NCBI GenBank assembly: GCA_947631995.1
Contig: CANRNT010000001.1
Location: forward strand, 94,699 to 158,698
From: an uncultured Clostridia bacterium
Lineage (GTDB): Bacteria > Bacillota > Clostridia > Oscillospirales > Ruminococcaceae
Length of the DNA stretch: 64,000 nt
Direction: 5' to 3'
The notes under the pieces were generated by a model. The model did no database searches. It was not told the origin of the DNA and saw nothing but the letters and a program-made list of their open reading frames with translations. The stretch's first letter is position 1. Each line of letters begins with the position of its first letter. The position numbers and the translations under genes were made by a program. Shown piece after piece: positions 8,299-16,696 of this stretch.

Positions 8299-9222
8299 TC
8301 AGCCCAATCTCAACATTTCATCTATACATTTTCGTGATCTCTCAATCTGCTCGTCCGTCATTACGATCTCATTCTCGTTATCGCTATCCCCTATAGTTTT
8401 CAGCACGGACAGCACCTCATACAAAGTTGTAAGGCGCATATTCGTACAAATAAGCCTTTGCGACAGCGGATAGAACTTCTTATCCGGACACTTATACTGC
8501 AAATGGGTCACTATGCTATTCTCGGTGCCGATGATAAACTCTTTGGCGTCGCTCTTTTCGGCATACTGCATTATTCCCGAGGTAGAACCGATATAGTCGG
8601 CATTTTCGCATACCTCTTCCCTGCATTCGGGGTGAACGAGCAGCAGAGCGTTCGGGTAGCGCATTTTTGCAATTGCAACATCTTCGATAGAAGCGCCGTT
8701 ATGTATGGGGCAGCAGCCGTTGTAGAGCTTTATATCCTTATCGGGGCATTGCTTCTGGACATACCTGCCGAGATTGCAGTCGGGCACGAAAAGTATTTTC
8801 TTTTCGGGAAGCGAAGATACTATTTTCACCGCAGACGACGAAGTTACGCACACGTCGCAAAGCTCCTTCAGCGCGGCGGTGGTATTTATGTACGCCACCA
8901 CTACCCTGTCAGGCTCTTTTTCTTTCATTTGTGCGAGTACCTCGGGCGAAAGCTGCTGTGCCATTGGACAGCCTGCGTCTATATGCGAAAGATACACACG
9001 CTTATCGGGTGAAAGTATCTTTGCTGTTTCAGCCATAAAGCGGACGCCGCACATAAGCACGTTTTTATTCACCGCGCCTGCTGCCATTTTGCTGAGTGCG
9101 AACGAGTCGCCTACAAAATCGGCTATCTCAACTATATCGGGCGTCTGATAACTGTGAGCCAAAATGCAGACGTCCTTTTCTTTTTTCAGACGGATTATTT
9201 CATCCTGAACATCTCTCAACAT
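8299..9222 (-). CDS. nadA: Quinolinate synthase A
   Basis: NadA condenses iminoaspartate with dihydroxyacetone phosphate to quinolinate in de novo NAD synthesis, using a [4Fe-4S] cluster. The protein has 307 residues, the usual length of the short form. The substrate-binding AHSYQ motif is at the N-terminus and the three cluster cysteines can be assigned to VLMCGVRFMAE, NGCCPIH and LICTNM. The gene starts 14 bases after the aldo/keto reductase stop, so it is the second gene of that operon. The usual partners nadB and nadC are not in the window. Confidence 0.95.
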   Translation of the reverse strand: MLRDVQDEIIRLKKEKDVCILAHSYQTPDIVEIADFVGDSFALSKMAAGAVNKNVLMCGVRFMAETAKILSPDKRVYLSHIDAGCPMAQQLSPEVLAQMKEKEPDRVVVAYINTTAALKELCDVCVTSSSAVKIVSSLPEKKILFVPDCNLGRYVQKQCPDKDIKLYNGCCPIHNGASIEDVAIAKMRYPNALLLVHPECREEVCENADYIGSTSGIMQYAEKSDAKEFIIGTENSIVTHLQYKCPDKKFYPLSQRLICTNMRLTTLYEVLSVLKTIGDSDNENEIVMTDEQIERSRKCIDEMLRLG

Positions 9223-9236
9223 ACGAACACCACCAT

Positions 9237-10199
9237 TTAAAGTTCCAACATTCTCAATGTCTTATCATCATATTTTACGTCCTGAGCGTCCATATCCTCT
9301 TTTATCTGCCATACCTTGCTTGCCGAGAACACCGAGCTTACAGGGAAAGGCTGGCTGTTGAGATATCCCAGCACTACGGCGGCAGGCTGCTTGCCCGTTG
9401 CGCTGCACAGACGTATGACATTAGCGAGTCTGGCAAGGTTTGCCGTGCTCACGAACTGACCCTCGATTATATTCTTTACGCTCTCCCCTTTTGCAAGCTT
9501 TGAGAAAAATCCCTTTGCCTGCGGCGAAAATGCCATAACGGGGAAATTATGCTTTGCATACCATGTATGCTCCCTCATATCCATTGACACGAGGGTATCG
9601 TCGCCGAGCATATCGCTGCTCAAATGCGCGAGGCTGTAATTTATCTGGCTTATACGCAGCGGCTCCATGCCGTTTTCCTCGGCGAATTTGTTGGCTGCCT
9701 CTATTCGCGAGGTATGCCAGTTTGAAACGCCGATAAAATGCGCTTTCCCCGACTTTACAAGGTCGTTGAGAACAGGCATTATCTCCGAAACAGGTATAGC
9801 TTCGTCGTCACGGTGGAGCAAGAAAATGTCAACATAGTCAATACCCATTACCGCCAGACTGCGGTCAATATCATGCTCTATTTCCTCTTTTGAAAGGCGA
9901 GAAACGTGCATATCATCATGACTGGGGTGACCTCCTTTCGTAACGATGAGCATTTTTTCTCTGTTACCCCTTGCTTTCAGCCACCTGCCGACAACGCCCT
10001 CTGCGGAGTCCTCTCCGCCCTCCAGCCACGAGCAATAGCTTCTCGCGGTGTCGATACAAGTACCGCCGCACTCGGCATAAGCGTCAAGCATTTCAAAGTA
10101 TTCGTCATCATTGTCGTGACGCTCGAACGAAGCCGTTCCATATGTAAGAGCAGGGACATTTATTGAATATTTATCATTTGTAAGAGTAAATGTTATCAT
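9237..10199 (-). CDS. Aldo/keto reductase
   Basis: NAD(P)H-dependent oxidoreductase of the AKR superfamily, 320 residues. The catalytic tetrad is recognisable: Asp and Tyr in IDTARSY, Lys in IVTKGGHP and His in FLLHRDD. The YVDIFLLH and HFIGVSNW strands of the TIM barrel are also clear. The ATG at 10199 is chosen because an AGGTGG ribosome site lies upstream and the protein then starts directly at the first barrel strand; the frame itself opens 60 bases earlier. The substrate cannot be predicted. Cotranscription with nadA is likely (14-base gap) but a role in NAD metabolism is only a guess from position. Confidence 0.9.
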   Translation of the reverse strand: MITFTLTNDKYSINVPALTYGTASFERHDNDDEYFEMLDAYAECGGTCIDTARSYCSWLEGGEDSAEGVVGRWLKARGNREKMLIVTKGGHPSHDDMHVSRLSKEEIEHDIDRSLAVMGIDYVDIFLLHRDDEAIPVSEIMPVLNDLVKSGKAHFIGVSNWHTSRIEAANKFAEENGMEPLRISQINYSLAHLSSDMLGDDTLVSMDMREHTWYAKHNFPVMAFSPQAKGFFSKLAKGESVKNIIEGQFVSTANLARLANVIRLCSATGKQPAAVVLGYLNSQPFPVSSVFSASKVWQIKEDMDAQDVKYDDKTLRMLEL

Positions 10200-10247
10200 A
10201 GTTCTATTATCCACCTGTCCTTTTATTATTATAATTCGATATATATT

Positions 10248-10276
10248 ATAATAGCACATATTTTCTCGGTTGTCTA
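10248..10276 (-). promoter_or_regulatory. Putative promoter of the aldo/keto reductase-nadA operon
   Basis: On the minus strand TAGACA (complement of 10271-10276) and TATTAT (complement of 10248-10253) are 17 bases apart, with TG one base before the -10. The leader is about 40 bases. Confidence 0.55.
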
Positions 10277-10337
10277 CTGTTTTTTATCGAATATTGAATA
10301 AATATATGGGCAAATTTATTTATTTTCAAAAAAAGCA

Positions 10338-10366
10338 TTGACAAAAGCGGCAATATGAGTTATAAT
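10338..10366 (+). promoter_or_regulatory. Sigma-A promoter of the ylxM-ffh-rpsP-khpA operon
   Basis: Consensus TTGACA at 10338-10343 and TATAAT at 10361-10366 with a 17-base spacer, about 50 bases before the ylxM ATG. Confidence 0.85.
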
Positions 10367-10423
10367 ACATAGTTGTAAAGGCTTTTTGCTTTACAAGTTC
10401 GGACGAAAGGGTGTTTTATTCAA

Positions 10424-10822
10424 ATGAGCGGACCGAAAACGTCAGAGGCTTTTGTAAAAGATCTGGTATACGCCGACCTGCTTTGTGTTTACGGTCAGCT
10501 TCTTACCGAAAAGCAGCGCGATGTTCTTGACTTTTACTATAATGAGGACCTTTCGCTTTCCGAGATCGCAGAGAACACGGGTATTTCCCGTCAAGGCGTC
10601 CGCGACAGCATAAAGCGCGGCGAAGAAGCATTGAAATATTTTGAGGACACACTAAAGCTTTATGCCAGACAAAAGGCATTCGACGAGTTTATGGGCGTCA
10701 TTCTCGAGCAGGCAAAAAGTATCCGCAAGGATCTTAACCCCGTAAGTTACTCGTGGATAATGCAGCAAAAGGCTGACACGCTGATAAAAAATATCGAGGA
10801 CGGCATGAAGATTTTTGACTGA
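10424..10822 (+). CDS. ylxM: Putative DNA-binding protein YlxM
   Basis: This 132-residue protein belongs to the UPF0122/YlxM family, which is almost always encoded just before ffh and is thought to modulate the signal recognition particle pathway. The sigma-70 region 4-like helix-turn-helix is clear (LTEKQRDVLDFYYNEDLSL, then EIAENTGISRQGVRDSI). It is longer than many YlxM proteins because of a helical C-terminal tail (~95-132). The GAAAGGG ribosome site is about a dozen bases before the ATG. It lies 20 bases upstream of ffh. Confidence 0.92.
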   Translation: MSGPKTSEAFVKDLVYADLLCVYGQLLTEKQRDVLDFYYNEDLSLSEIAENTGISRQGVRDSIKRGEEALKYFEDTLKLYARQKAFDEFMGVILEQAKSIRKDLNPVSYSWIMQQKADTLIKNIEDGMKIFD

Positions 10823-10842
10823 TAGATATTAGGAGGTCGGTT

Positions 10843-12231
10843 ATGGCTTTTGAGGGACTTTCAGACAAGCTCGGAGGCGTTTTTAAGCGATTAAGGTCAA
10901 GAGGACGACTTACAGAGAGCGATGTTAAAGAAGCTATGCGAGAGGTCAAGCTCGCTTTGATAGAGGCTGACGTAAGCTATAAGGTCACTAAGGATTTTGT
11001 AAATAAGGTCACAGAAAGAGCGGTCGGTGAGGACGTTCTGAAAAGCCTCACGCCTGCTCAGCAGGTAATCAAGATCGTAAACGAAGAGCTTATAGATCTT
11101 ATGGGAGGAGCGGGCGACCCGAAGATAAATATTCCCAGCAAAGGTCCGTGCATTATTATGATGGTAGGCTTGCAGGGTTCGGGTAAAACCACCCATGCTG
11201 CAAAGCTCGCCAAGCATTTCAGGGATCAGGGCAAGCGTCCGCTGTTGGTTGGGTGCGACGTTTACCGTCCTGCCGCTATTGAACAGCTCAAGATATTGGG
11301 TGAAAAATCAAATGTTCCCGTTTTTGAAATGGGACAGATAGACCCCAGAGAGATAACCAAAAAAGCTCTTTCTAATGCAAAAGACTACGGCTATGACTTT
11401 GTTATAATAGATACGGCGGGTCGTTTGCATATTGACGAGGAGCTTATGCAGGAGCTTATAGATATCAAGGCTATTGCGCAGCCTAATGAGATAATGCTCG
11501 TTGTTGACGCTATGACGGGTCAGGACGCGGTAAATGTGGCTTCGGCTTTTGACGAGGCGCTCGGCATAGACGGCGTGTTGATATCAAAGCTCGATTCCGA
11601 CACAAGAGGCGGCGCGGCGCTGTCAGTACTTTCGGTAACGGGCAAACCTATAAAGTTCGTCGGCATGGGTGAAAAGCTCGATGAGTTTGAGGTGTTCCAC
11701 CCCGACAGAATGGCTTCCAGAATATTGGGCATGGGAGATGTGCTGACTCTTATTGAAAAAGCACAGCAGACTATGGACGAGGACGATGCCAAAAAGCTCG
11801 CTGACAAAATGCAGACGGAGGGCTTTGACCTGAACGATCTGCTCGCTCAGATGAAGCAGATAAACAAGCTCGGCTCTATGCGTTCCGTATTGAATATGCT
11901 CCCGGGCGTTGGAAGCAAGCTTACCGACGCAGACGCGGAGGCAGGCGAAAAGGCTCTTAAAAAGACGGAAGCTATCATAAATTCAATGACCAAAGCAGAA
12001 AGAAAAAAGCCGTCTATAATAGATCCTAAGAGAAAACGCCGTATTGCTGCGGGAAGCGGCACTGAAGTTTCCGATGTGAACCGCCTGCTCAAACAGTTTG
12101 AGCAAATGCAGAAAATGATGAAGCAGTTTGGCATAGGCGGTAATCTTCACGGCAAAAAGGCAAAAATGAGCAGAGCCGCTCTGCTGAGAAGCCTGAACAA
12201 CGGCGGCGGCAACGGCGGATTTCCTATGTAA
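10843..12231 (+). CDS. ffh: Signal recognition particle protein Ffh
   Basis: Ffh is the SRP54 GTPase that binds 4.5S/6S-like SRP RNA and signal sequences of nascent membrane proteins. The 462-residue protein has the N domain (~1-90), the G domain with GLQGSGKTT, DVYRPAAIEQL, DTAGR and SKLDSDTRGG, and a methionine-rich M domain at ~325-440 (FEQMQKMMKQFGIGG). The G4 element reads SKLD where TKLD is most common, a conservative change. The C-terminus ends in a short Gly/Asn-rich tail. AGGAGG precedes the ATG. Confidence 0.98.
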   Translation: MAFEGLSDKLGGVFKRLRSRGRLTESDVKEAMREVKLALIEADVSYKVTKDFVNKVTERAVGEDVLKSLTPAQQVIKIVNEELIDLMGGAGDPKINIPSKGPCIIMMVGLQGSGKTTHAAKLAKHFRDQGKRPLLVGCDVYRPAAIEQLKILGEKSNVPVFEMGQIDPREITKKALSNAKDYGYDFVIIDTAGRLHIDEELMQELIDIKAIAQPNEIMLVVDAMTGQDAVNVASAFDEALGIDGVLISKLDSDTRGGAALSVLSVTGKPIKFVGMGEKLDEFEVFHPDRMASRILGMGDVLTLIEKAQQTMDEDDAKKLADKMQTEGFDLNDLLAQMKQINKLGSMRSVLNMLPGVGSKLTDADAEAGEKALKKTEAIINSMTKAERKKPSIIDPKRKRRIAAGSGTEVSDVNRLLKQFEQMQKMMKQFGIGGNLHGKKAKMSRAALLRSLNNGGGNGGFPM

Positions 12232-12304
12232 CAGCAGGTCTTTGTATGGGACTTCCCTTACATTGATATATAATTGACGAAATATTTTTGGAGGTGAATA
12301 TATA

Positions 12305-12547
12305 ATGGCAGTTAAGATCAGACTCAGAAGAATGGGCGCTAAGAAAGCTCCCTTTTACAGAGTTGTAGTTGCGGATTCCAGATATCCCAGAGACGGTCGT
12401 TTCATCGAAGAGCTGGGTTATTACGATCCGACTAAAGAGCCTGTGGTTTTCAAAGTGGACGGCGAAAAGGCTAAATCATGGATAAGCAAGGGCGCGCAGC
12501 CTACCGACACCGTTAAGTCTTTGCTGAAGAAAAACGGTATCCTTTGA
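12305..12547 (+). CDS. rpsP: 30S ribosomal protein S16
   Basis: The 80-residue protein matches bS16 throughout: [22 protein letters not shown] at the start, then [14 protein letters not shown] and the QPTDTV segment near the end. A strong GGAGGTG lies before the ATG. It follows ffh by 73 bases and precedes khpA by 32, the standard order. Confidence 0.98.
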   Translation: MAVKIRLRRMGAKKAPFYRVVVADSRYPRDGRFIEELGYYDPTKEPVVFKVDGEKAKSWISKGAQPTDTVKSLLKKNGIL

Positions 12548-12579
12548 TTCTCTTATTATCTGACAGGAGGTAATGCTCT

Positions 12580-12813
12580 ATGGAAAAGCTTTTAAGAACT
12601 ATTGTGACCGAGCTTGTAGAGAACAAGGACGCGATCGAGATCACCGTTGACGAGCCCAACGAAGAAGGCGTTGTAGTTTATCATCTGCACGTTGCTTCCG
12701 AGGATATGGGAAGAGTCATCGGAAAACAAGGCAGGATCGCAAAAGCTATAAGGACTGTTATGCGCGCAGGCGCGGCCAGGATAGACCAGAAAATAATGGT
12801 CGAGATCGACTGA
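12580..12813 (+). CDS. khpA: KH-domain RNA-binding protein KhpA
   Basis: Small 77-residue type II KH-domain protein; the RNA-binding GxxG loop is GKQG inside VIGKQGRIAKAIRTV. In several Firmicutes KhpA pairs with KhpB/EloR and affects cell elongation and sRNA stability. The rpsP-khpA order is conserved widely. In many relatives rimM and trmD come next, but here a hairpin and a permease follow. Confidence 0.93.
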   Translation: MEKLLRTIVTELVENKDAIEITVDEPNEEGVVVYHLHVASEDMGRVIGKQGRIAKAIRTVMRAGAARIDQKIMVEID

Positions 12814-12849
12814 CGGGCAATATTCCGATATAGCGCAGAATAATGTATT

Positions 12850-12894
12850 AAAGACCCACCTCATTCCAATAATAACGGTATGGGGTGGGTCTTT
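12850..12894 (+). promoter_or_regulatory. Long hairpin covering the ribosome site of the downstream permease gene
   Basis: An 11-base perfect stem (AAAGACCCACC at 12850-12860 with GGTGGGTCTTT at 12884-12894) continues inward for seven more pairs with one mismatch and a GU pair. The 3' arm contains the GGTGGG that is the best ribosome site for the ATG at 12895. The run of T after the stem is only three bases, so it is a poor intrinsic terminator on its own. It may terminate partially after khpA, hide the ribosome site, or both. Confidence 0.65.
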
Positions 12895-13260
12895 ATGCGT
12901 ATTACGGGATTTATCAAAAAACATTCTCTTGCTATGATCGGCGCGCTTTGCGGAGTGATGAACGGTCTTTTCGGCTCGGGAGGCGGTCTGGTCGCTGTTC
13001 CCTGTCTTGAAAAGTCAGGATTTGAAGTGAAGCAGGCACACGCTTCCGCAATAGCTCTGACCTCGGTGTTCTCTGTCATAAGCTGTATAGGCTACGGGAT
13101 ATCAGGCAATCTGAATATTACCGAGGCAATAAAGTATATCCCCGGCGGTTTGCTGGGAGCGCTCGCCGGCGCTCTGCTCATGAAGCGCATTGATCCCTCT
13201 CTTCTGAAAAGGATATTCGGACTGGTCATGATATACTCGGGAGTGAGGTTGTTTCTATGA
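12895..13260 (+). CDS. TauE/SafE-type permease, N-terminal half protein
   Basis: Hydrophobic protein of 121 residues with about four transmembrane segments. It has the family-typical N-terminal repeat (GALCGVMNGLFGSGGGLVAVP) in the first helices. TSUP (TauE/SafE, formerly DUF81) permeases move small sulfonates or sulfite-like anions and are usually ~250 residues with two homologous halves; this gene encodes only the first half. The ATG at 12895 is preferred to one at 12880 because the latter lies inside the hairpin and has no ribosome site. Its stop overlaps the start of the second half as ATGA. Substrate unknown. Confidence 0.8.
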   Translation: MRITGFIKKHSLAMIGALCGVMNGLFGSGGGLVAVPCLEKSGFEVKQAHASAIALTSVFSVISCIGYGISGNLNITEAIKYIPGGLLGALAGALLMKRIDPSLLKRIFGLVMIYSGVRLFL

Positions 13261-13640
13261 GCGGTTGGGCGGCAATTGCTATCGCTTCATTTGTTTCGGG
13301 GCTGACCGCTTCGCTGGGTCTTGGCGGCGGAATGGTACTTCTTGTCTATCTGACTATGATACTTTCAACGGCTCAATTGGAGGCGCAGGGCATAAATCTG
13401 CTTTTCTTCCTGCCTATCGCCTGCCTTTCGCTTATTATACACACAAGATCGCATTTAGTTAAATGGCGGAAAATACTCCCCGCTATGATCTTCGGCGGTA
13501 TCTCGGCGGCGGTATTTTCTTTTGCGGCGGACGCGATAGGTTCGGGACTGCTGAGAAAGGCATTCGCTGTTATACTTATACTGAGCGGTATAGCTTCGCT
13601 TTTCAAAAAAGGGAAAAAGCAAAACAAAAAGGACGGCTGA
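13257..13640 (+). CDS. TauE/SafE-type permease, C-terminal half protein
   Basis: The 127-residue membrane protein repeats the TSUP signature (ASFVSGLTASLGLGGGMVLL) and has about four transmembrane helices with a lysine-rich cytoplasmic tail. It begins four bases before the stop of the first half, so the two are translationally coupled and most likely form a heterodimer equal to one full TSUP permease. Split TSUP pairs are known in Clostridia. The terminator stem begins within its last codons. Confidence 0.8.
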   Translation: MSGWAAIAIASFVSGLTASLGLGGGMVLLVYLTMILSTAQLEAQGINLLFFLPIACLSLIIHTRSHLVKWRKILPAMIFGGISAAVFSFAADAIGSGLLRKAFAVILILSGIASLFKKGKKQNKKDG

Positions 13641-13652
13641 GCTGTCCTTTTT
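13626..13652. terminator. Bidirectional terminator between the permease pair and the SUFU gene
   Basis: AAAAAGGAC at 13626-13634 pairs with GTCCTTTTT at 13644-13652, and the stem continues inward (one GU pair) to a three-base TGA loop. Its 5' arm lies inside the end of the permease coding region. It can serve both converging transcripts. Confidence 0.88.
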
Positions 13653-13658
13653 ATTTTA

Positions 13659-16046
13659 TTATCTGTTCCACTTAAAATGCCAAACGGTCGCTTCGGAAAG
13701 CTCATCGGCAAGCTGCTCCACACTTTTTTCATTTGCAAGGTCGGGGCAGAGACAGAAATGCTCAAAAGCAAGCTTCAACGCGCTTTCCTTATCAACGGGA
13801 GCTGAAAGAATAAATTCTAGCTCGTCCGCCGATATTACAGCAGGTATCGCGCCGTATCTGTCATACCAACATTTGGCTATCGCTCGCATATCGGCAGGGT
13901 CTGCACGCTTTTCCCCGCCCACGGGAAGATACGCGAACACATCGCTCGGCTCTGCCGTCGGTATTTTGGCAAGAAGCAACGGTCTGACGGTATCACCCTG
14001 ACGTATATATTGAAACAACTCTTCACCGCGACAAGCAGTCTTGCGCTCCTCTGCTCTCTTATCAGTAAGGTCAAAGCTGTTTCCGAGCATTTCACCGAGC
14101 GTATTCAGCAGTTCTTCGCCATGGGCGGCAGAAGTATCAAGAAGTCCGCTTCTGTACTGCCGTACTTCCTCTTCATCAAAGACATGGTCGTCATAGACGC
14201 TCTCGTTTTTACTGATATTCAGCATTATATTCTCCCAGAGATATTCGTCATCGAGAGGTATCAATATCGGTACAACAGCTTTGCCGCCGTTTTTTCTCAG
14301 CGACGAGTGTGACAAAGCGTAATTATATGACGACATTACCCTGTCGGTATTGCGCATTGGCGGAAAATATTCACACTCGCAATCCAAAAGCTTGCGCAAG
14401 GCTTTTCCGAGAGAGGGTTCTTTGCCGCCGCTTTCTCTTATCACGGCGGTGTTTTCCGTCCAAGCGTTCCAACGCCTTTGTATGATATCCGCCATATCCT
14501 GATAATATTTCTCATCAAACGGCACGAACAGATATGCTTCGTCCTGAAACTCCTCCGAATTATACCGCTCGCTGCCAAAGTATTCTTCGGCATAATTATC
14601 TATATCGCACGGAAAATGCGGCATTGTACCGCGGTTATAGTAATACTCCGCAAACGCCTTACCCTGCTCGTTGAAATAGCTCATCAGCAGAGCGCCTTTT
14701 TCATAGTTGAGATAATCATTATCGCGCAGTATAGGGCGCAGATCCACTTTTTCGCCGCACTTGATCTTATTTACCGTATCGCTCATTTTTTCGATAAACT
14801 CTTCGCTCATTATATCGTGCTCGATACACCAGCGGAGATATATTGCAAGGTGGTTATAAGCGGTAAGCTCATCTAATGGCAGTCCTTTATCGGGTATCTT
14901 GCCTGCGTGCCATTGCGCGGAATCCAGAACCTCAAAGTCAAGTGCTCCGCTGCTTCTCAGATAGTTCTTAGCCCAGTCCTGCTTCATCATCTCTTTGCTG
15001 CACAGGTCTGCTCTTTTGTTACTGACCGTATAAACATCGTCCTTATATGGTGAAGCGTCGATAAGCCCGAAAAGAGCTTCGGAACCGTATTTCAGCTTAA
15101 AATTCAGCTCGTTTTCATAGATCGGTATCAACATATAAAAATTAACGTTTTCGCCGTTTGGCAGTATACACTCATTGTTATCGCCGACGTTTTTTATGAT
15201 CACCGAATTATAGCCTACGCAGTCAGCTATGGTATTTCCCTCGCCCGCGCTTATGGTATGACCTCCCGCGAGCCAGGTATTTTCATTGACTGGCAGGCGC
15301 GCAGCGGATTTCAACACGTTTATTATCCAGTACCATTTATTATCCTCAAGACTGTTGTCGTCAAGCTTCCAGTAAGGCGGCAGACAGACAAACAGCTCCG
15401 CTCTGTTTAGCTTATACTCTGTCAGATCATCGGGTATCTCCATTTTATAACAGCCCATACCCATAGTACACAGTATCTTTGTGTCACGCTCCTCATTGGG
15501 CTGAACTACGCATATATCCAAATGTATATCGGGAGAATACATCTCGTGAAAAACATTGGATATCTCGCCAAATTTCTCGGTTATATGCTCTTCGACGCAG
15601 TTACCGTCATCTTCATCATACATAAGAGGCGGTGCGCCTTCATTCAGCTCTATCTGCACATCTGTAATAAGATCTATGGCGTCATCATTATTCGGCGACA
15701 GCTTCAGCCATGCCGAGGCATAGGGAAGCACCTCTTGCGTATAACCCAAAAACCACAGCGCATACGCCAGATACTTATTCCAATCTGCGTCGCCCTCGCC
15801 GACGTCAACAACGGATATCAGCATATCCATAGCCTTTTCGAGCGCGCGTATCTTGGCTTCGTCCTGTTCATTCGCCGGACAGCGAACGCCCGGCATACCG
15901 ACTGTAATAAGTATATTTGCAAAGGCACGCGTTAATTGATAGTCGTTTTTGTCTGTGTCAACTAATTCTATCATTTCCATACATTTTTCGGCATTTCCCT
16001 CTTTGGCAAAATATGAAAGCTCCGAAAAATAGTCTTCAAGCTTCAA
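13659..16046 (-). CDS. Large multidomain SUFU/DUF4253 protein, putative immunity-type protein
   Basis: Predicted soluble protein of 795 residues with no signal peptide. The N-terminal ~130 residues are helical and TPR-like. A SUFU (suppressor-of-fused) domain follows at ~165-300 (HLDICVVQPN, FVCLPPYW, AGGHTIS). The middle (~300-680) is not recognised. The C-terminus (~690-785) matches the DUF4253 pattern (VFAYLPVGG, WYDRYGAIPAV, HFCLCPDLA). SUFU domains in bacteria are described as immunity proteins of polymorphic toxin systems, and DUF4253 occurs in similar settings, so a protective role is plausible but inferred. The TTG at 16046 is preferred because GAGGTG lies six bases before it; a GTG at 16055 overlaps that ribosome site. 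It is the last gene of the Xre operon, 17 bases after the regulator. No toxin gene is nearby. Confidence 0.7.
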   Translation of the reverse strand: MKLEDYFSELSYFAKEGNAEKCMEMIELVDTDKNDYQLTRAFANILITVGMPGVRCPANEQDEAKIRALEKAMDMLISVVDVGEGDADWNKYLAYALWFLGYTQEVLPYASAWLKLSPNNDDAIDLITDVQIELNEGAPPLMYDEDDGNCVEEHITEKFGEISNVFHEMYSPDIHLDICVVQPNEERDTKILCTMGMGCYKMEIPDDLTEYKLNRAELFVCLPPYWKLDDNSLEDNKWYWIINVLKSAARLPVNENTWLAGGHTISAGEGNTIADCVGYNSVIIKNVGDNNECILPNGENVNFYMLIPIYENELNFKLKYGSEALFGLIDASPYKDDVYTVSNKRADLCSKEMMKQDWAKNYLRSSGALDFEVLDSAQWHAGKIPDKGLPLDELTAYNHLAIYLRWCIEHDIMSEEFIEKMSDTVNKIKCGEKVDLRPILRDNDYLNYEKGALLMSYFNEQGKAFAEYYYNRGTMPHFPCDIDNYAEEYFGSERYNSEEFQDEAYLFVPFDEKYYQDMADIIQRRWNAWTENTAVIRESGGKEPSLGKALRKLLDCECEYFPPMRNTDRVMSSYNYALSHSSLRKNGGKAVVPILIPLDDEYLWENIMLNISKNESVYDDHVFDEEEVRQYRSGLLDTSAAHGEELLNTLGEMLGNSFDLTDKRAEERKTACRGEELFQYIRQGDTVRPLLLAKIPTAEPSDVFAYLPVGGEKRADPADMRAIAKCWYDRYGAIPAVISADELEFILSAPVDKESALKLAFEHFCLCPDLANEKSVEQLADELSEATVWHFKWNR

Positions 16047-16063
16047 GATATGCACCTCTTTCT

Positions 16064-16267
16064 TTATTCATCAAAAATAAACAGTTCTTCGACCGTAACG
16101 CCGAACACCTTTGCAATATCCATTGCCAGCTTCAGCGACGGATTATACTGCCCCTTTTCAAGACGTATTATTGTTTCCCTTCGCACGCCGACCTTTGCCG
16201 CGAGCTCGTCCTGCCGCATATCGGTCTTCGCGCGGTATTCTTTAAGTTTTGTTTTAAACTCAGCCAC
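16064..16267 (-). CDS. Xre-family transcriptional regulator
   Basis: A 67-residue protein that is essentially one Cro/CI-type helix-turn-helix ([19 protein letters not shown] then [20 protein letters not shown]). Such short regulators commonly control their own membrane-protein operons. It starts at GTG with GAGG upstream. It sits between the second membrane protein gene (3-base gap) and the SUFU gene. Three palindromes around the operon promoter (17174-17252) are its likely binding sites, implying autorepression. Confidence 0.92.
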   Translation of the reverse strand: MAEFKTKLKEYRAKTDMRQDELAAKVGVRRETIIRLEKGQYNPSLKLAMDIAKVFGVTVEELFIFDE

Positions 16268-16270
16268 AAT

Positions 16271-16672
16271 TTATACCTCATCATCGGGCGCGCTGCCCTT
16301 TCTGTCAAGTATCAGAAAAATAACACTTCGCAGTATCACAAGTCCGCAAAAGCTGAACACAAACACGTTGTAGTTAAGGCTTACAATGTCGCTGTCGTCA
16401 AAGCATAAAAGCGAGTAGGCAAAAATGCATATCAGCGAGCATACCATTGTCACCGTGTTCGCCTGTGAGAGATTATATCTAGTCAGTTCGTCACCCTTTT
16501 CGGTCTTGTCGCCTAACCCCAGATACCCCAGCCCGAAAGCATACACCAGAAAAATGATTTTCTCGGCAGTTTTAGGTATGTTGATAGGCAGCATACCCAG
16601 TATCTGCAATATCACCAGTATAATAAGCGTAAAAATAATTGTAATGTGCTTTTTTCTGTAATTTCGTATCAT
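16271..16672 (-). CDS. Small membrane protein, four predicted TM helices (second of pair)
   Basis: Predicted integral membrane protein of 133 residues with about four helices (for example ITIIFTLIILVILQILGML and VTMVCSLICIFAYSLLCF). Between helices two and three lies a charged cytoplasmic loop with GDELTRYNLSQA. That DEL-plus-helix pattern also occurs in the upstream gene and is common in small membrane proteins next to Xre regulators. Function unknown; sensing or stress roles have been proposed for such families. The ATG at 16672 is preferred to the GTG at 16681 because of GGTCGGTG upstream. Confidence 0.7.
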   Translation of the reverse strand: MIRNYRKKHITIIFTLIILVILQILGMLPINIPKTAEKIIFLVYAFGLGYLGLGDKTEKGDELTRYNLSQANTVTMVCSLICIFAYSLLCFDDSDIVSLNYNVFVFSFCGLVILRSVIFLILDRKGSAPDDEV

Positions 16673-16696
16673 TATTGTCACCGACCTTTTAAATTG

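Noticed and set aside
12251..12304. TATAAT-like sequence before rpsP as a second promoter
   Set aside because: No acceptable -35 at 16-18 bases and no extended -10, so cotranscription with ffh is the simpler reading.
13659..16046. The SUFU protein as a toxin rather than an immunity-type protein
   Set aside because: There is no secretion signal, no RHS/WXG/LXG-type leader and no recognised toxin domain at the C-terminus.
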